From: an uncultured Saprospiraceae bacterium | Lineage (GTDB): Bacteria > Bacteroidota > Bacteroidia > Chitinophagales > Saprospiraceae | DNA length: 64,000 bases | Direction: 5' to 3' | NCBI GenBank assembly: GCA_938015595.1 | Contig: CALLPI010000002.1 | Location: forward strand, 248,001 to 312,000 | Shown here: piece by piece, positions 28,622 to 37,301 of the stretch | Layout: each line of letters opens with the position of its first letter | Numbering within the stretch: position 1 is the stretch's first letter | Notes under the pieces: generated by a model | What the model was told of the DNA's origin: nothing | The model's database searches: none | Seen by the model: the letters and a program-made list of their open reading frames with translations, nothing else | Translations under genes and position numbers: made by a program

Positions 28622-30025
28622 CTATGCGCTCTGCCTTCTGTGCCAATGCCAGGTAGCCCAAGTCAGGCCATACCCTAGCCCTGCAGCCCATACGGCGGAG
28701 GCCGGCCGCCAAAGTGATACCCCCTCATACGCCAACCATGCTGGTAGCAAACACACTGCAGCTATGCCCGCCTGCGCTAGCGGCACCGCAAAGTATTGCC
28801 TGGCAGAAACACCCAGCTCTGGCTGGAGCAGCCAACGAAATATACCCCATTGCGCCGCAACGTGGGCGCTCAACAAAACCGCCATCATGCATGGCAAGCC
28901 CCATGCGCTAACTGGCCACATGATAGCCGCCGTAGCTATTGTCCATAATATATTGGCATAGCCCAACCGAACGATGCGACCTACAGCCGAAAGCAGCCCG
29001 TCGGCAGGATGTAGCAAAGCAGCAGCACACATAGCCACGAGCAATAGCCGGAATGCATTAGCGTGAGCAGCCCAGGCTTGCCCCGCAAAGGCCGACAACA
29101 GGGGGGCTGCAAAGGCTGCGCCAAAAGCGGCCAACGGCGCCAAGAACATGGCCGTCCATCCTAACAGGTGCAGGTACAGTGCAGCCAGTTGCGAGCGATT
29201 GTGAGCAGCACGCGCCATAAGCGGAAAGGCAAAGCGGTCTATCCACTCGCCCAGCACAGATATCGGCCGGCCAATGAGGCGTTTAAATACGTCGTATATG
29301 CCAAGCCACTCGGCGCCTAGGAGTTTACCTATTAGCAAAGTATCCCATTGGGTGTACAAGAACATGGTGAGCCGCTCGCCCAGGCGTGCCCAGGCAAAGC
29401 GCAAGTGAGGCACAATATCGCGGCGAGCCCACTGGAGGCCTGGGCGGAAATGCCCCCACCCACTGAAGACGTAATAGATACTTTGTGCAGTGTGTCGAAC
29501 AACTACCTGCCCGTATAGCGCCTGGTAGCCATACCCGCACCAGGCTAAGTAAAGTGCCGTGGCTGCGGCAGTAGTAGTACTGATGATTTCTGCAGCAGCT
29601 ACTTGACGATAGGCCAGGCGCTGCAAGTGTATGCTCTTGTATATAGTGCCGGCAGCTACTATGGCTGGTAGCCATACCATACCCGACAACAAGGGCACAA
29701 GGCGCACATCTTGCCCGAAAGCAGCCCAGGGCAATCGCAGTGCCCAGAGGAGCATACCCGCTACAGCGCCCAGGCCGAAGTTGAGCCAAAACAACCCCGA
29801 TAGCGCCGAGGTTTTTTGTTCGTGCAAGAATAACACAGCCTCTGGCAAGCCATTTTGCACCCAAAGTAGAGCAAAGCCTAACAACGCTACACACCAGGCC
29901 AGCAATCCGAAGGCTTCGGGTGGCAGCCAATGAGTCAGGACGAGCAGGGTGGCCAATTGCCCTGCATGGCTCAGCGCGGTGATCAGCGCCGACCAGCGCA
30001 AGCCGCGCGCTAGCTCTCTGAACAT
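28622..30025 (-). CDS. Polysaccharide flippase (Wzx/MOP-like)
   Basis: A 467-residue integral membrane protein with about twelve to fourteen hydrophobic segments. The N-terminal part (FRELARGLRWSALITALSHA, then LVLTHWLPPEAFGLLA) is characteristic of the oligosaccharide flippase family, which moves lipid-linked saccharide units across the inner membrane. I chose the ATG at 30025; extending to 30247 would cross into the start of the divergent transhydrogenase gene and give sequence unlike the family. It stands alone here, so its glycan partner genes must lie elsewhere; the Wzz-like, ArnT-like and LptD genes of this window are plausible distant partners. Confidence 0.85.
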   Translation of the reverse strand: MFRELARGLRWSALITALSHAGQLATLLVLTHWLPPEAFGLLAWCVALLGFALLWVQNGLPEAVLFLHEQKTSALSGLFWLNFGLGAVAGMLLWALRLPWAAFGQDVRLVPLLSGMVWLPAIVAAGTIYKSIHLQRLAYRQVAAAEIISTTTAAATALYLAWCGYGYQALYGQVVVRHTAQSIYYVFSGWGHFRPGLQWARRDIVPHLRFAWARLGERLTMFLYTQWDTLLIGKLLGAEWLGIYDVFKRLIGRPISVLGEWIDRFAFPLMARAAHNRSQLAALYLHLLGWTAMFLAPLAAFGAAFAAPLLSAFAGQAWAAHANAFRLLLVAMCAAALLHPADGLLSAVGRIVRLGYANILWTIATAAIMWPVSAWGLPCMMAVLLSAHVAAQWGIFRWLLQPELGVSARQYFAVPLAQAGIAAVCLLPAWLAYEGVSLWRPASAVWAAGLGYGLTWATWHWHRRQSA

Positions 30026-30173
30026 GGAAATGTGCGGTGTATCCAAAGACAAGCCCAAGCTCCCTTCTTCTTGAGGAACTGCCCCAAAAATAAACTTTCG
30101 CTCAGAATAAGACGAATGTCGCTTGCAGTTCCAGCCGATTATCCTATTTTCACGGCTGAAAACGAAGTAACCA

Positions 30174-31247
30174 ATGATACTGGGAATACTGAAAGAACAA
30201 AATGATAGCCGAGTAGCTATTGTGCCCGCGCTGTTGGGCAAGTTCAACGACCTGGGCCTGGAAATCTACGTAGAAACCGGCGCCGGCGACAAAGCCTTCT
30301 GCCCCGACGAAGCTTATGCCGAGCACGCCACCGTACTATCGCGCAAGGAGGTTTTACAGCAAAGCGATATCGTGGTGAGCATTGCGCCTCCCTCCGACCA
30401 AGACCTAGCCCAACTGCGCCCCCAAACGGTGGTCATTTCACAGTTTCAATCTTTTATGGACAACAGCGTGACGCCTAAGCTCAAGGGTATGAACCTGCGC
30501 GCCTTTGGCATGGACGTCATACCGCGCACCACCTTGGCACAAAGCATGGATGTGCTCTCCTCCATGGCTTCCATAGCTGGCTACAAGGCTGTGCTGGAGG
30601 CAGCATCGCGGCTGCCCCGCTACATGCCCATGATGATCACGGCCGCAGGAAGCATCAAGCCCGCCAAAGTACTGGTACTGGGCGCCGGGGTTGCAGGGCT
30701 GCAAGCCATTGCTACGGCGCGCCGCCTGGGGGCCACAGTAGAGGCTTTTGATACCCGCCAGGCAGTGAAGCAGGAAGTAGAAAGCCTAGGAGCACGCTTC
30801 GTGGAGGTGCCCGGCGCACGCGACGAATCCTCGGCCGGTGGCTATGCCGTAGAGCAAACCGAGGAGTTTCTCCAGCGCCAGCGTGCCGAGGTGGCCGACC
30901 GCGCCGCAAAGTCTGACATTGTCATCACCACCGCTCAGGTGCGAGGCCGCAAAGCACCCATCCTGCTCACCAAAGAAACCGTGGAGCGCATGAAGCCCGG
31001 TTCAGTGGTAATTGATTTGGCTGCCTCCACCGGGGGCAACTGCGAGCTAACCCAAAACCGTCAAGTAATTGTACACCAAGGCATTACCATTGTGGGTAAT
31101 TCCGACCTGGCCTCCGAAATGCCGCAGGATGCCAGCTTCCTTTATGGCAACAACCTACTCAACTTCCTGAAGCTGTTCGTCAAAAAGGGCGAGATAAATA
31201 TTGATCTGAACAACGAAATCATCAAAGGGGCATACCTGACGGCATAG
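30174..31247 (+). CDS. pntAA: NAD(P) transhydrogenase alpha subunit, NAD-binding part
   Basis: A 357-residue soluble domain I of the proton-translocating transhydrogenase, which passes hydride between NADH and NADP+ using the proton gradient. It begins MILGILKEQNDSRVAIVP. The NAD Rossmann motif is VLGAGVAGLQAIATARRLGA (about 165), followed by the AFDTRQAVKQEVESLGA segment and the RGRKAPILLTKETVERMKPG loop. The subunit is split from its membrane part, as in Rhodospirillum. It is the first gene of a tight four-gene run with the other two subunits. Confidence 0.95.
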   Translation: MILGILKEQNDSRVAIVPALLGKFNDLGLEIYVETGAGDKAFCPDEAYAEHATVLSRKEVLQQSDIVVSIAPPSDQDLAQLRPQTVVISQFQSFMDNSVTPKLKGMNLRAFGMDVIPRTTLAQSMDVLSSMASIAGYKAVLEAASRLPRYMPMMITAAGSIKPAKVLVLGAGVAGLQAIATARRLGATVEAFDTRQAVKQEVESLGARFVEVPGARDESSAGGYAVEQTEEFLQRQRAEVADRAAKSDIVITTAQVRGRKAPILLTKETVERMKPGSVVIDLAASTGGNCELTQNRQVIVHQGITIVGNSDLASEMPQDASFLYGNNLLNFLKLFVKKGEINIDLNNEIIKGAYLTA

Positions 31248-31295
31248 GCTCCCCTCGAAGTACAAAACTACTTGCTTAACCAAATATTTTACCCG

Positions 31296-31607
31296 ATGGA
31301 GGGCTTCATCCAATTTTTCCAGAGCAACTTGCTGCTCATTTACTTGCTTATCTTCACCGTAATTCTGGGTTTCGAGGTCATTTCCAAAGTGCCTACGGTG
31401 TTGCACACGCCGCTGATGTCGGGCGCCAACGCTATTAGCGGTGTGGTGGTCATCGGCGGCATACTGCTGGTGCGCCAGTCGGAGCCTGGCGACGTACTGT
31501 CGTTGGCACTAGGCATGGTGGCCATCGTGCTGGGCATGATCAATGCTACTGGCGGCTTTGCCGTCACTGACCGCATGCTGGAAATGTTCAAGAAAAAGAA
31601 AAAGTAA
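31296..31607 (+). CDS. pntAB: NAD(P) transhydrogenase alpha subunit, membrane part
   Basis: A 103-residue membrane domain with three hydrophobic helices (LLLIYLLIFTVILGFEVI, ISGVVVIGGILLV and LALGMVAIVLGMINATGGF). The last includes the conserved Asn-Ala-Thr-Gly-Gly-Phe and FAVTDRML end typical of the family. It forms part of the proton channel with PntB. The start is the ATG at 31296 (MEGFIQFF); a TTG at 31272 would add eight residues. The stop is three bases before pntB. Confidence 0.93.
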   Translation: MEGFIQFFQSNLLLIYLLIFTVILGFEVISKVPTVLHTPLMSGANAISGVVVIGGILLVRQSEPGDVLSLALGMVAIVLGMINATGGFAVTDRMLEMFKKKKK

Positions 31608-31610
31608 ATC

Positions 31611-33017
31611 ATGGACTTACTGTTCCTTTCTCAGATTGGATTTCTCGTAGGCTCCGTAGCCTTTATATGGGGGCTAAAACTCCTGTCTTCGCCCGATACC
31701 GCGCGGCGGGGCAACGTCATAGCCGCTACTGGCATGGCAGCGGCCATCCTGTCCATTCTCATAGAGCCGATGGAGCGCGGCGCCGGAAACTATCCCTGGA
31801 TAATAAGTGGGCTGGCGCTGGGTGCCGGGCTGGGCTTGCTTATGGCTTACCGTGTGAAAATGACTGGCATGCCCCAAATGGTGTCTATCCTCAACGGTCT
31901 GGGTGGTGCATCGGCGGTGGTCATTGCCATTGTAGAGTTGAACCACTACTACCATGGCACACGCCCCATGACTGATAGCCAGATCATCATTCCATTGCTG
32001 GCCCTGCTCATTGGCAGCATCGCCTTCACGGGTAGCATACTGGCCTGGTGGAAACTGGAAGAATGGATCAAAGACAACGCCCTGACGCTGCCCAAGCACA
32101 ATATTTTCAACATCGCATTACTGGCTATGCTATTGGGGCTGGTCGTATGGCTTTATCTTCAAGGCAGTTCGGCAGGCATGGCATGGGCATTGGTATTCAT
32201 GGGGCTGGCCTTGCTGTACGGGTTTTCTTTTGTCATCCCCATTGGCGGGGCCGACATGCCAGTGGTCATCTCTCTACTCAACTCGTTTTCCGGGTTGTCA
32301 GCGGCGGCAGCAGGCCTGATCTACGCCAGCAACTTCATGCTGGTAGGTGGCATCCTGGTGGGCGCTTCGGGCACTATCCTGACATTGCTCATGTGCAAAG
32401 CCATGAACCGCTCCCTGCTCAACGTACTGGTGGGCGGTTTTGGCGGCAGTAGCGGCGGAGCAGCCAAAGGGCAAAAAGGCGACCTAGTAGTACGCGAGGT
32501 GAGCCTAAATGATGCAGCCATTCAATTGCTTTACTCGCAGTCAGTAGTATTTGTACCAGGGTATGGCCTTGCGGTGGCCCAAGCACAAAAAGTGGTCAAA
32601 GAAGTGGACGACATCCTGGAGAAAAACGGCGTGGATGTGAAGTACGCCATCCATCCTGTGGCAGGTCGCATGCCTGGCCATATGAACGTGCTACTGGCCG
32701 AAGCCGACGTGCCCTACCCCAAACTGCTGGATCTGGAAGAAGCCAACGCCTTCATTGCCAATGCTGATGTAGCTGTGATTGTGGGCGCAAACGATGTGGT
32801 CAATCCTGCTGCAGAAAATGACCCCTCCAGCCCTATCTACGGCATGCCAGTGCTGCAGGTATGGAATGCCAAGCACGTCATCGTGCTCAAGCGCAGTATG
32901 CGCTCCGGGTATGCTGGCATTGAAAACATGCTGTTCTTCCACCCGCGCAACCGCATGCTCTTTGGCGATGCCAAAGACACCCTCAGTAAACTAGTGGCCG
33001 AACTGAAATCACTCTGA
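31611..33017 (+). CDS. pntB: NAD(P) transhydrogenase beta subunit
   Basis: A 468-residue subunit. About nine hydrophobic helices form the membrane channel (with GMPQMVSILNGLGGASAVVI and FVIPIGGADMPVVISLLNS as hallmarks). The C-terminal NADP-binding domain III has VPGYGLAVAQAQ, HPVAGRMPGHMNVLLAEA, VGANDVVNPAA and KRSMRSGYAGIENMLF. All expected NADP contacts look present. It is co-transcribed with the alpha subunits. Confidence 0.96.
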   Translation: MDLLFLSQIGFLVGSVAFIWGLKLLSSPDTARRGNVIAATGMAAAILSILIEPMERGAGNYPWIISGLALGAGLGLLMAYRVKMTGMPQMVSILNGLGGASAVVIAIVELNHYYHGTRPMTDSQIIIPLLALLIGSIAFTGSILAWWKLEEWIKDNALTLPKHNIFNIALLAMLLGLVVWLYLQGSSAGMAWALVFMGLALLYGFSFVIPIGGADMPVVISLLNSFSGLSAAAAGLIYASNFMLVGGILVGASGTILTLLMCKAMNRSLLNVLVGGFGGSSGGAAKGQKGDLVVREVSLNDAAIQLLYSQSVVFVPGYGLAVAQAQKVVKEVDDILEKNGVDVKYAIHPVAGRMPGHMNVLLAEADVPYPKLLDLEEANAFIANADVAVIVGANDVVNPAAENDPSSPIYGMPVLQVWNAKHVIVLKRSMRSGYAGIENMLFFHPRNRMLFGDAKDTLSKLVAELKSL

Positions 33018-33024
33018 GCTAACC

Positions 33025-33300
33025 ATGCGCCGCTGGTGGTGGCTTGAGACAGCATTGGCCGAGGTAGCCATTTACCTGTTGCTCTGGATATGGGACGAAT
33101 ACATTGCCTCCCTGTTTAGCCTTATTTTCGGAGCCATTTTCTTGTTTTTGCTCCTTGTTTCCCTGGTAGTGGAGTGGATTGAGCCTTCCAAAGTACCCCG
33201 GTGGTACTACGCTTTCATGTTAGTTTCGGCGGTGGCACCTGTGGCAGCGGCACTCATCTACATGGGTATCTTTGGCCGGCCGGAATGGCTGATACGATAA
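33025..33300 (+). CDS. Small membrane protein after pntB
   Basis: A 91-residue protein with three hydrophobic segments (IYLLLWIWDEYIASLFSLIF, GAIFLFLLLVSLVVEW and MLVSAVAPVAAALIYMGIF). It starts seven bases after the pntB stop and so belongs to that operon. The aromatic and acidic residues around WDEY and VVEWIEP are typical of a small uncharacterised Bacteroidota membrane family. No function can be given; an accessory role to the transhydrogenase is only inference from position. Confidence 0.6.
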   Translation: MRRWWWLETALAEVAIYLLLWIWDEYIASLFSLIFGAIFLFLLLVSLVVEWIEPSKVPRWYYAFMLVSAVAPVAAALIYMGIFGRPEWLIR

Positions 33301-33338
33301 ATGCGCAAAAATCATGAACAACACGAACAAATGTTAGT

Positions 33339-33365
33339 TTTGTAATCAAAAAAAATGTATTTTTG
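33339..33365 (+). promoter_or_regulatory. Bacteroidota-type promoter of the paa genes
   Basis: TTTG (33339-33342), a 15-base AT-rich spacer and TATTTTTG (33358-33365) match the -33/-7 pattern, though the spacer is shorter than the usual 19-21 bases. It lies 24 bases before the ATG at 33390. Confidence 0.5.
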
Positions 33366-33389
33366 CCACGCAAAATCCACCTTACCTAT

Positions 33390-34343
33390 ATGCAAGCGCG
33401 CAGTTTAGAGCAGGATTTCCAGGCCATCATTGATGCCGAGCAAAAAATAGAACCAAAAGACTGGATGCCAGACCAGTATCGCAAAACGCTTATACGGCAA
33501 ATATCCCAGCACGCACACTCTGAAATTGTAGGTATGCTGCCGGAGGGCAACTGGATTACCCGCGCGCCTTCCTTACGCCGCAAAGTGGCCCTGCTGGCCA
33601 AAGTACAAGATGAAGCAGGGCACGGTCTTTACCTATACGCCGCCGCTGAAACTCTGGGCGTGGATCGCGAAACCCTCATCCAAGAATTGCTCAACGGTAG
33701 AGCTAAATACAGCAGCGTATTCAACTATCCTACCCTGACTTGGGCCGACATTGGCGCCATTGGCTGGCTGGTGGACGGCGCCGCCATCATGAATCAAGTA
33801 GCGCTGTGTCGTACTTCCTACGGCCCGTATGCCCGCGCCATGGTGCGCATTTGTAAGGAGGAAAGTTTTCACCAGCGCCAAGGCTATGAAATCATGCTTA
33901 CGCTGGCCAAAGGCTCGCCCGAGCAAAAGGCTATGGCGCAAGACGCCCTTAACCGCTGGTGGTGGCCTGCCTTGATGATGTTCGGCCCCAACGACAAAGA
34001 ATCGGCCCACACTGAACAATCCATGCGCTGGCGCATCAAGCGATTTACCAATGACGAACTCCGCCAGAAATTCGTGGATATGACTGTGCCACAGGCAGAC
34101 TTTCTCGGCCTCACCGTGCCCGACCCGGCACTGAAATGGAATGAGGCGCGCGGCAGCTACGACTTCGGCGAGATCAACTGGGAGGAGTTCTGGAATGTGG
34201 TCAAAGGCAATGGCCCTTGCAACCTCCAACGCATGAAGGCCCGACGCAAAGCCCATGAGGAAGGCGCATGGGTGCGAGAAGCAGCCATGGCATATGCCGA
34301 GAAGAGAAAGCAAAGAGCGGAACGTATAGAGCAGCGAGCATAG
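33390..34343 (+). CDS. paaA: Phenylacetyl-CoA 1,2-epoxidase catalytic subunit PaaA
   Basis: A 317-residue ferritin-like di-iron subunit of the epoxidase that activates the ring of phenylacetyl-CoA for aerobic degradation. It shows [20 protein letters not shown] near the start, [16 protein letters not shown], the iron-ligand motif [11 protein letters not shown] and the second motif [12 protein letters not shown] start at the ATG 33390 ([10 protein letters not shown]) because the PaaA family begins there; a TTG at 33363 lies inside the promoter. It is followed by paaB and paaC on the same strand. Confidence 0.95.
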   Translation: MQARSLEQDFQAIIDAEQKIEPKDWMPDQYRKTLIRQISQHAHSEIVGMLPEGNWITRAPSLRRKVALLAKVQDEAGHGLYLYAAAETLGVDRETLIQELLNGRAKYSSVFNYPTLTWADIGAIGWLVDGAAIMNQVALCRTSYGPYARAMVRICKEESFHQRQGYEIMLTLAKGSPEQKAMAQDALNRWWWPALMMFGPNDKESAHTEQSMRWRIKRFTNDELRQKFVDMTVPQADFLGLTVPDPALKWNEARGSYDFGEINWEEFWNVVKGNGPCNLQRMKARRKAHEEGAWVREAAMAYAEKRKQRAERIEQRA

Positions 34344-34432
34344 CCCGCGAAGGTCCACACTCCTCTTCTTACCGCGCTAAAAACTTGCAGCTTATAGCAT
34401 CGAAGATGCCTAAACAGACAAATAAAACAAAT

Positions 34433-34720
34433 ATGACTAACCAAGACTGGCCGCTCTGGGAAGTGTTTATACGCGCCAAAAACGGCCTCGACCACAAGCA
34501 TGTGGGAAGCTTGCATGCCGCCGATGCGCAAATGGCTATCGAGAATGCCCGCGACGTATATACCCGACGCAGCGAGGGGGTCAGCATTTGGGTGGTGGAA
34601 TCCAAGTACATCACTGCTTCCAGCCCTGACCAAAAGGATTCATTGTTCGATCCGGCAGATGATAAGGTTTACCGCCACCCAACTTTTTATCACCTCCCCG
34701 ATGAAGTAAAACACATCTAA
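34433..34720 (+). CDS. paaB: Phenylacetyl-CoA epoxidase subunit PaaB
   Basis: A 95-residue subunit, the same length as the E. coli protein, with the diagnostic WPLWEVFIRAKNGLDHKHVG, SLHAADAQMAIENARD, YTRRSEGVSIWVV and VYRHPTFYHLPDEVKHI. It bridges the PaaAC core into the larger oligomer. I use the ATG at 34433 (MTNQDWPLW); an ATG at 34406 would add nine residues. It lies 89 bases after paaA. Confidence 0.95.
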   Translation: MTNQDWPLWEVFIRAKNGLDHKHVGSLHAADAQMAIENARDVYTRRSEGVSIWVVESKYITASSPDQKDSLFDPADDKVYRHPTFYHLPDEVKHI

Positions 34721-34775
34721 GCCTTCCAACAAGCAGCCTATAGATGTACCCTAACCCAATAAACTACTCATAAAC

Positions 34776-35537
34776 GTGACGCAGTTTCCCGACGGCTACT
34801 TCAACTACCTGCTCCGCCTGGGCGATAACGCCCTCATCTTGGGGCAGCGCCTCTCCAAGTGGTGTGGCCACGGGCCAGTACTAGAACAAGACATCGCCCT
34901 GACCAACATCGCGCTTGACCTGGTAGGCCAGGCACGAAGCGTACTTGCCTACGCCGGCGAAATAGAAGGTCGCGGCCGCTCAGAAGACGACTTGGCATAC
35001 TTTCGCAACGCCCAGGAGTTCTACAACGTATTGCTGGTAGAACAACCCAACGAGCACTGGGGGCATACCATCGTGCGGCAGTTTCTGTTTGATGCTTTTC
35101 ACTATTACCTTTTGCAGGAACTCACCCACAGCCAAGACGCCCAGCTTAAGGCCATGGCCGAAAAATCGCTCAAAGAGGTCACCTACCACCTCCGCTTCAG
35201 CAGCGAGTGGATGATTCGCCTGGGCGATGGCACAGACCTCAGCCACCAAAAAATGCAAGACGCCATAAACGAGCTCTGGATGTACAGCGGCGAACTCTGC
35301 ACCCCTGACGCACTGGATACTGCCATGCTCGAAGCAGACCTCGGCGCTAATCTGCAACGCATCAAACCTCTATACGACAGCAAGGTAGCTGAAGTGCTAC
35401 GCGAGGCTACGCTCAGCACGCCCGCTCAAACCTGGATGCAACAAGGTGGCAAACAAGGCCGCCACACCGAATACCTCGACTACATTTTAGCCGAAATGCA
35501 GCAAGTGCAACGCGCTATGCCAGGGCTGAATTGGTAG
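34776..35537 (+). CDS. paaC: Phenylacetyl-CoA epoxidase structural subunit PaaC
   Basis: A 253-residue ferritin-like partner of PaaA that stabilises it and helps bind substrate. Recognisable segments are LRLGDNALILGQRLSKWCGH, QDIALTNIALDLVGQAR, NEHWGHTIVRQFLFDAF and KEVTYHLRFSSEWMIRLGDG. The start is GTG at 34776. The genes paaD (Fe-S maturation) and paaE (reductase), which normally follow, are absent: the next gene is convergent and unrelated, so the cluster is incomplete here. Confidence 0.93.
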   Translation: MTQFPDGYFNYLLRLGDNALILGQRLSKWCGHGPVLEQDIALTNIALDLVGQARSVLAYAGEIEGRGRSEDDLAYFRNAQEFYNVLLVEQPNEHWGHTIVRQFLFDAFHYYLLQELTHSQDAQLKAMAEKSLKEVTYHLRFSSEWMIRLGDGTDLSHQKMQDAINELWMYSGELCTPDALDTAMLEADLGANLQRIKPLYDSKVAEVLREATLSTPAQTWMQQGGKQGRHTEYLDYILAEMQQVQRAMPGLNW

Positions 35538-35671
35538 GCAAGTTGGCCCAGCGCTACCAACCACTACTGCCAATCCAGTCAGTGCTCCAGGTGGCCTGTA
35601 TTTTTTTTTGCATAGCAGGCAGTATGTATCCTGCTACAAGCGTGAGGGCGGTATGCTCTCAAAATGGTAAA

Positions 35672-35703
35672 GCCGGCACAGCGGTGGTGCGAGCTGTACC
35701 GGC
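35672..35703. terminator. Hairpin between paaC and the copper-type operon
   Basis: GCCGGCACAGC (35672-35682) and GCTGTACCGGC (35693-35703) pair in 10 of 11 positions around a 10-base loop. It lies in the gap between convergent genes and could act in both directions. A weaker 7-bp inverted repeat (TAGCAGG/CCTGCTA) lies about 40 bases to the left. Confidence 0.45.
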
Positions 35704-35736
35704 GGACGTATTACCAGATTTGGCTTACTTTTTTAT

Positions 35737-36138
35737 TTAGTTAGGATGGCAGTGAAACTGCACCGTAGCTGTTTTGGGTGCGGCACCAGTGTGATTGAGT
35801 TCTACTTTTACTTCAAAAATCACATCTGTGTGATGTGCCACGTTATTGGTCCACTCCTCTCTGATTTTGAGCACTTTCCCGTGTGTGTGTTTGCTTTTAG
35901 AGTGCAGTATGGAGTTATCAGATTTTTTACGCAAGGTGATCTCCCAGCCGTGGAGTTCCTCCTTGGCGGTGATATCGGCCTGGAGCGGCACCACCTGATT
36001 CAGAGAGAAAGTTTGGCCTGCGGAGGGGGAGAGAATTTTGATTTCTACCTCGCCGGGGGAGTGATCATCCTTATTGCAAGAGATCATGGTGGTACACAGT
36101 GCCAGCAAGAGCAATGCGAAGAAGATAGTCTTTTGCAT
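35737..36138 (-). CDS. Histidine-rich lipoprotein
   Basis: A 133-residue protein with a lipoprotein signal (LCTTMISC, lipid Cys about 21). The mature part is one immunoglobulin-like beta domain with ten histidines, several in pairs: KHTHGK, AHHTD and a C-terminal FHCHPN. This pattern suggests metal binding. It may belong to the DUF4625-type lipoproteins, but I am not certain. It is the last gene of a five-gene operon, 19 bases after the dihaem enzyme, with an MbnP-like copper protein upstream, so copper handling in the periplasm or outer membrane is inferred. Confidence 0.6.
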   Translation of the reverse strand: MQKTIFFALLLLALCTTMISCNKDDHSPGEVEIKILSPSAGQTFSLNQVVPLQADITAKEELHGWEITLRKKSDNSILHSKSKHTHGKVLKIREEWTNNVAHHTDVIFEVKVELNHTGAAPKTATVQFHCHPN

Positions 36139-36157
36139 AATTAGTAATTTTTAAAGG

Positions 36158-37210
36158 TTATCGAAATTCCGAGAGTTCCTTGCGATTGAGAAAGTCGCGA
36201 TCGGTCAATGTTTTGAGAAAAGCAATAATTTGCTGCTGTTCTACCAGGGTAAGAGATATGCCTGGTTGGCCGCCGCTGTTATTTTTGAGCAGGGTGTCCA
36301 GAGTGGGGCTGTCCACCACGCCAGTGGCGTAGAAATGCAGCACGTCTTCGAGGGTTCGGAAGCGGCCATCATGCATGTAAGGGCGTGTGATTTCGACATT
36401 GCGCAGGCTGGGCACACGAAACTTGTACTGGTCGGCGTCATTAAGGGTGATGCGGTGGCGGCCGGTATCCTCGGGGTTGCCCACGGGCAGGCCGTTGTTA
36501 CGATAGCTGTGATCAGTAAACAACTCGCCGCTGTGGCAGGAGGCGCATTTTTGCCTGAACAGCGCTAAGCCGGCTTTCTCCGTATCGGTGAGGGTAGCAC
36601 CTTCGTTGCGTACGTACTTGTCGTACTTAGAGTCAGCAGAGATACACATGAGCTGAAACTGGGAAAGCGCCTTCAGGAAGCGATCGGTAGTAATGTCTGG
36701 CGAGCCGAATGCGGCAGTGAACAAACGCGGATACTCTGCATGTCGGCGCAATTTTTCCAGTACATTGGGTAGGTTTTCATCCATTTCATTAGGGTTTTGA
36801 ATAGGCTCCACAGCAAACAAGTCGAGATGGAAGACGCCGCCATCCCTAAAGAATTCTTTCTCCCAGGCCAGGTTTTGAATGGGTAGAGCATTGCGGAGGG
36901 TGAGCTTGTCGTCAATACCGTGGCTGATATCATGACCATGCTGGGTAAAAGCCGAGGACTGCTGATGACAAAATCCGCAACTGATGGAACCGTCGCGGCT
37001 AAGCAAGCCGTCGTAAAACAGCCGGCGCCCTAGTTCGAACCCCTCAGGCGTGACCGGATTGCGCGACAGGTCGTACACTGGTGGCGGGAAGTTAGCTGGT
37101 ACTTTGAACTCAATAGTTCGGGATGGCTGTATTGATTCCGGTTGGCAGGCCAGGAGTGCCGTCATGACGCTCAACATGAGCGCAGCCCGCAGAAAGGATA
37201 GTGTATGCAT
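36158..37210 (-). CDS. Dihaem MauG/cytochrome c peroxidase family lipoprotein, probable MbnH-like enzyme
   Basis: A 350-residue dihaem enzyme with a lipoprotein signal (TALLAC, Cys22). Haem motifs are CGFCH (78) and CASCH (222). FRVPSLRNVEITRPYMHDGR and the ALPIQNLAWEKEFFRDG segment are typical of the bacterial cytochrome c peroxidase/MauG superfamily. It lies directly downstream of an MbnP-family gene. In methanotrophs the MbnH member of this superfamily oxidises a Trp of MbnP to kynurenine and creates a copper site, so that role is the best inference. Peroxide detoxification is the alternative. The start at 37210 gives the lipoprotein signal; an upstream ATG at 37255 does not. Confidence 0.8.
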   Translation of the reverse strand: MHTLSFLRAALMLSVMTALLACQPESIQPSRTIEFKVPANFPPPVYDLSRNPVTPEGFELGRRLFYDGLLSRDGSISCGFCHQQSSAFTQHGHDISHGIDDKLTLRNALPIQNLAWEKEFFRDGGVFHLDLFAVEPIQNPNEMDENLPNVLEKLRRHAEYPRLFTAAFGSPDITTDRFLKALSQFQLMCISADSKYDKYVRNEGATLTDTEKAGLALFRQKCASCHSGELFTDHSYRNNGLPVGNPEDTGRHRITLNDADQYKFRVPSLRNVEITRPYMHDGRFRTLEDVLHFYATGVVDSPTLDTLLKNNSGGQPGISLTLVEQQQIIAFLKTLTDRDFLNRKELSEFR

Positions 37211-37301
37211 AAGTAAGTGATTGAAAGCAGATAGGAGCCGCCCGATGCAGGCCATGCGTCGGGCGGCATTCAGGTGCCAGCAAAAAAAAGAATTACGCCT
37301 A

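Noticed and set aside
33633-34358. 241-codon open frame on the minus strand
   Set aside because: Antisense to paaA, whose identity is certain.
35612-35637. TAGCAGG/CCTGCTA inverted repeat as terminator
   Set aside because: The T-tract lies before the hairpin on the plus strand, the wrong side for termination of paaC; the nearby longer hairpin at 35672 is better.
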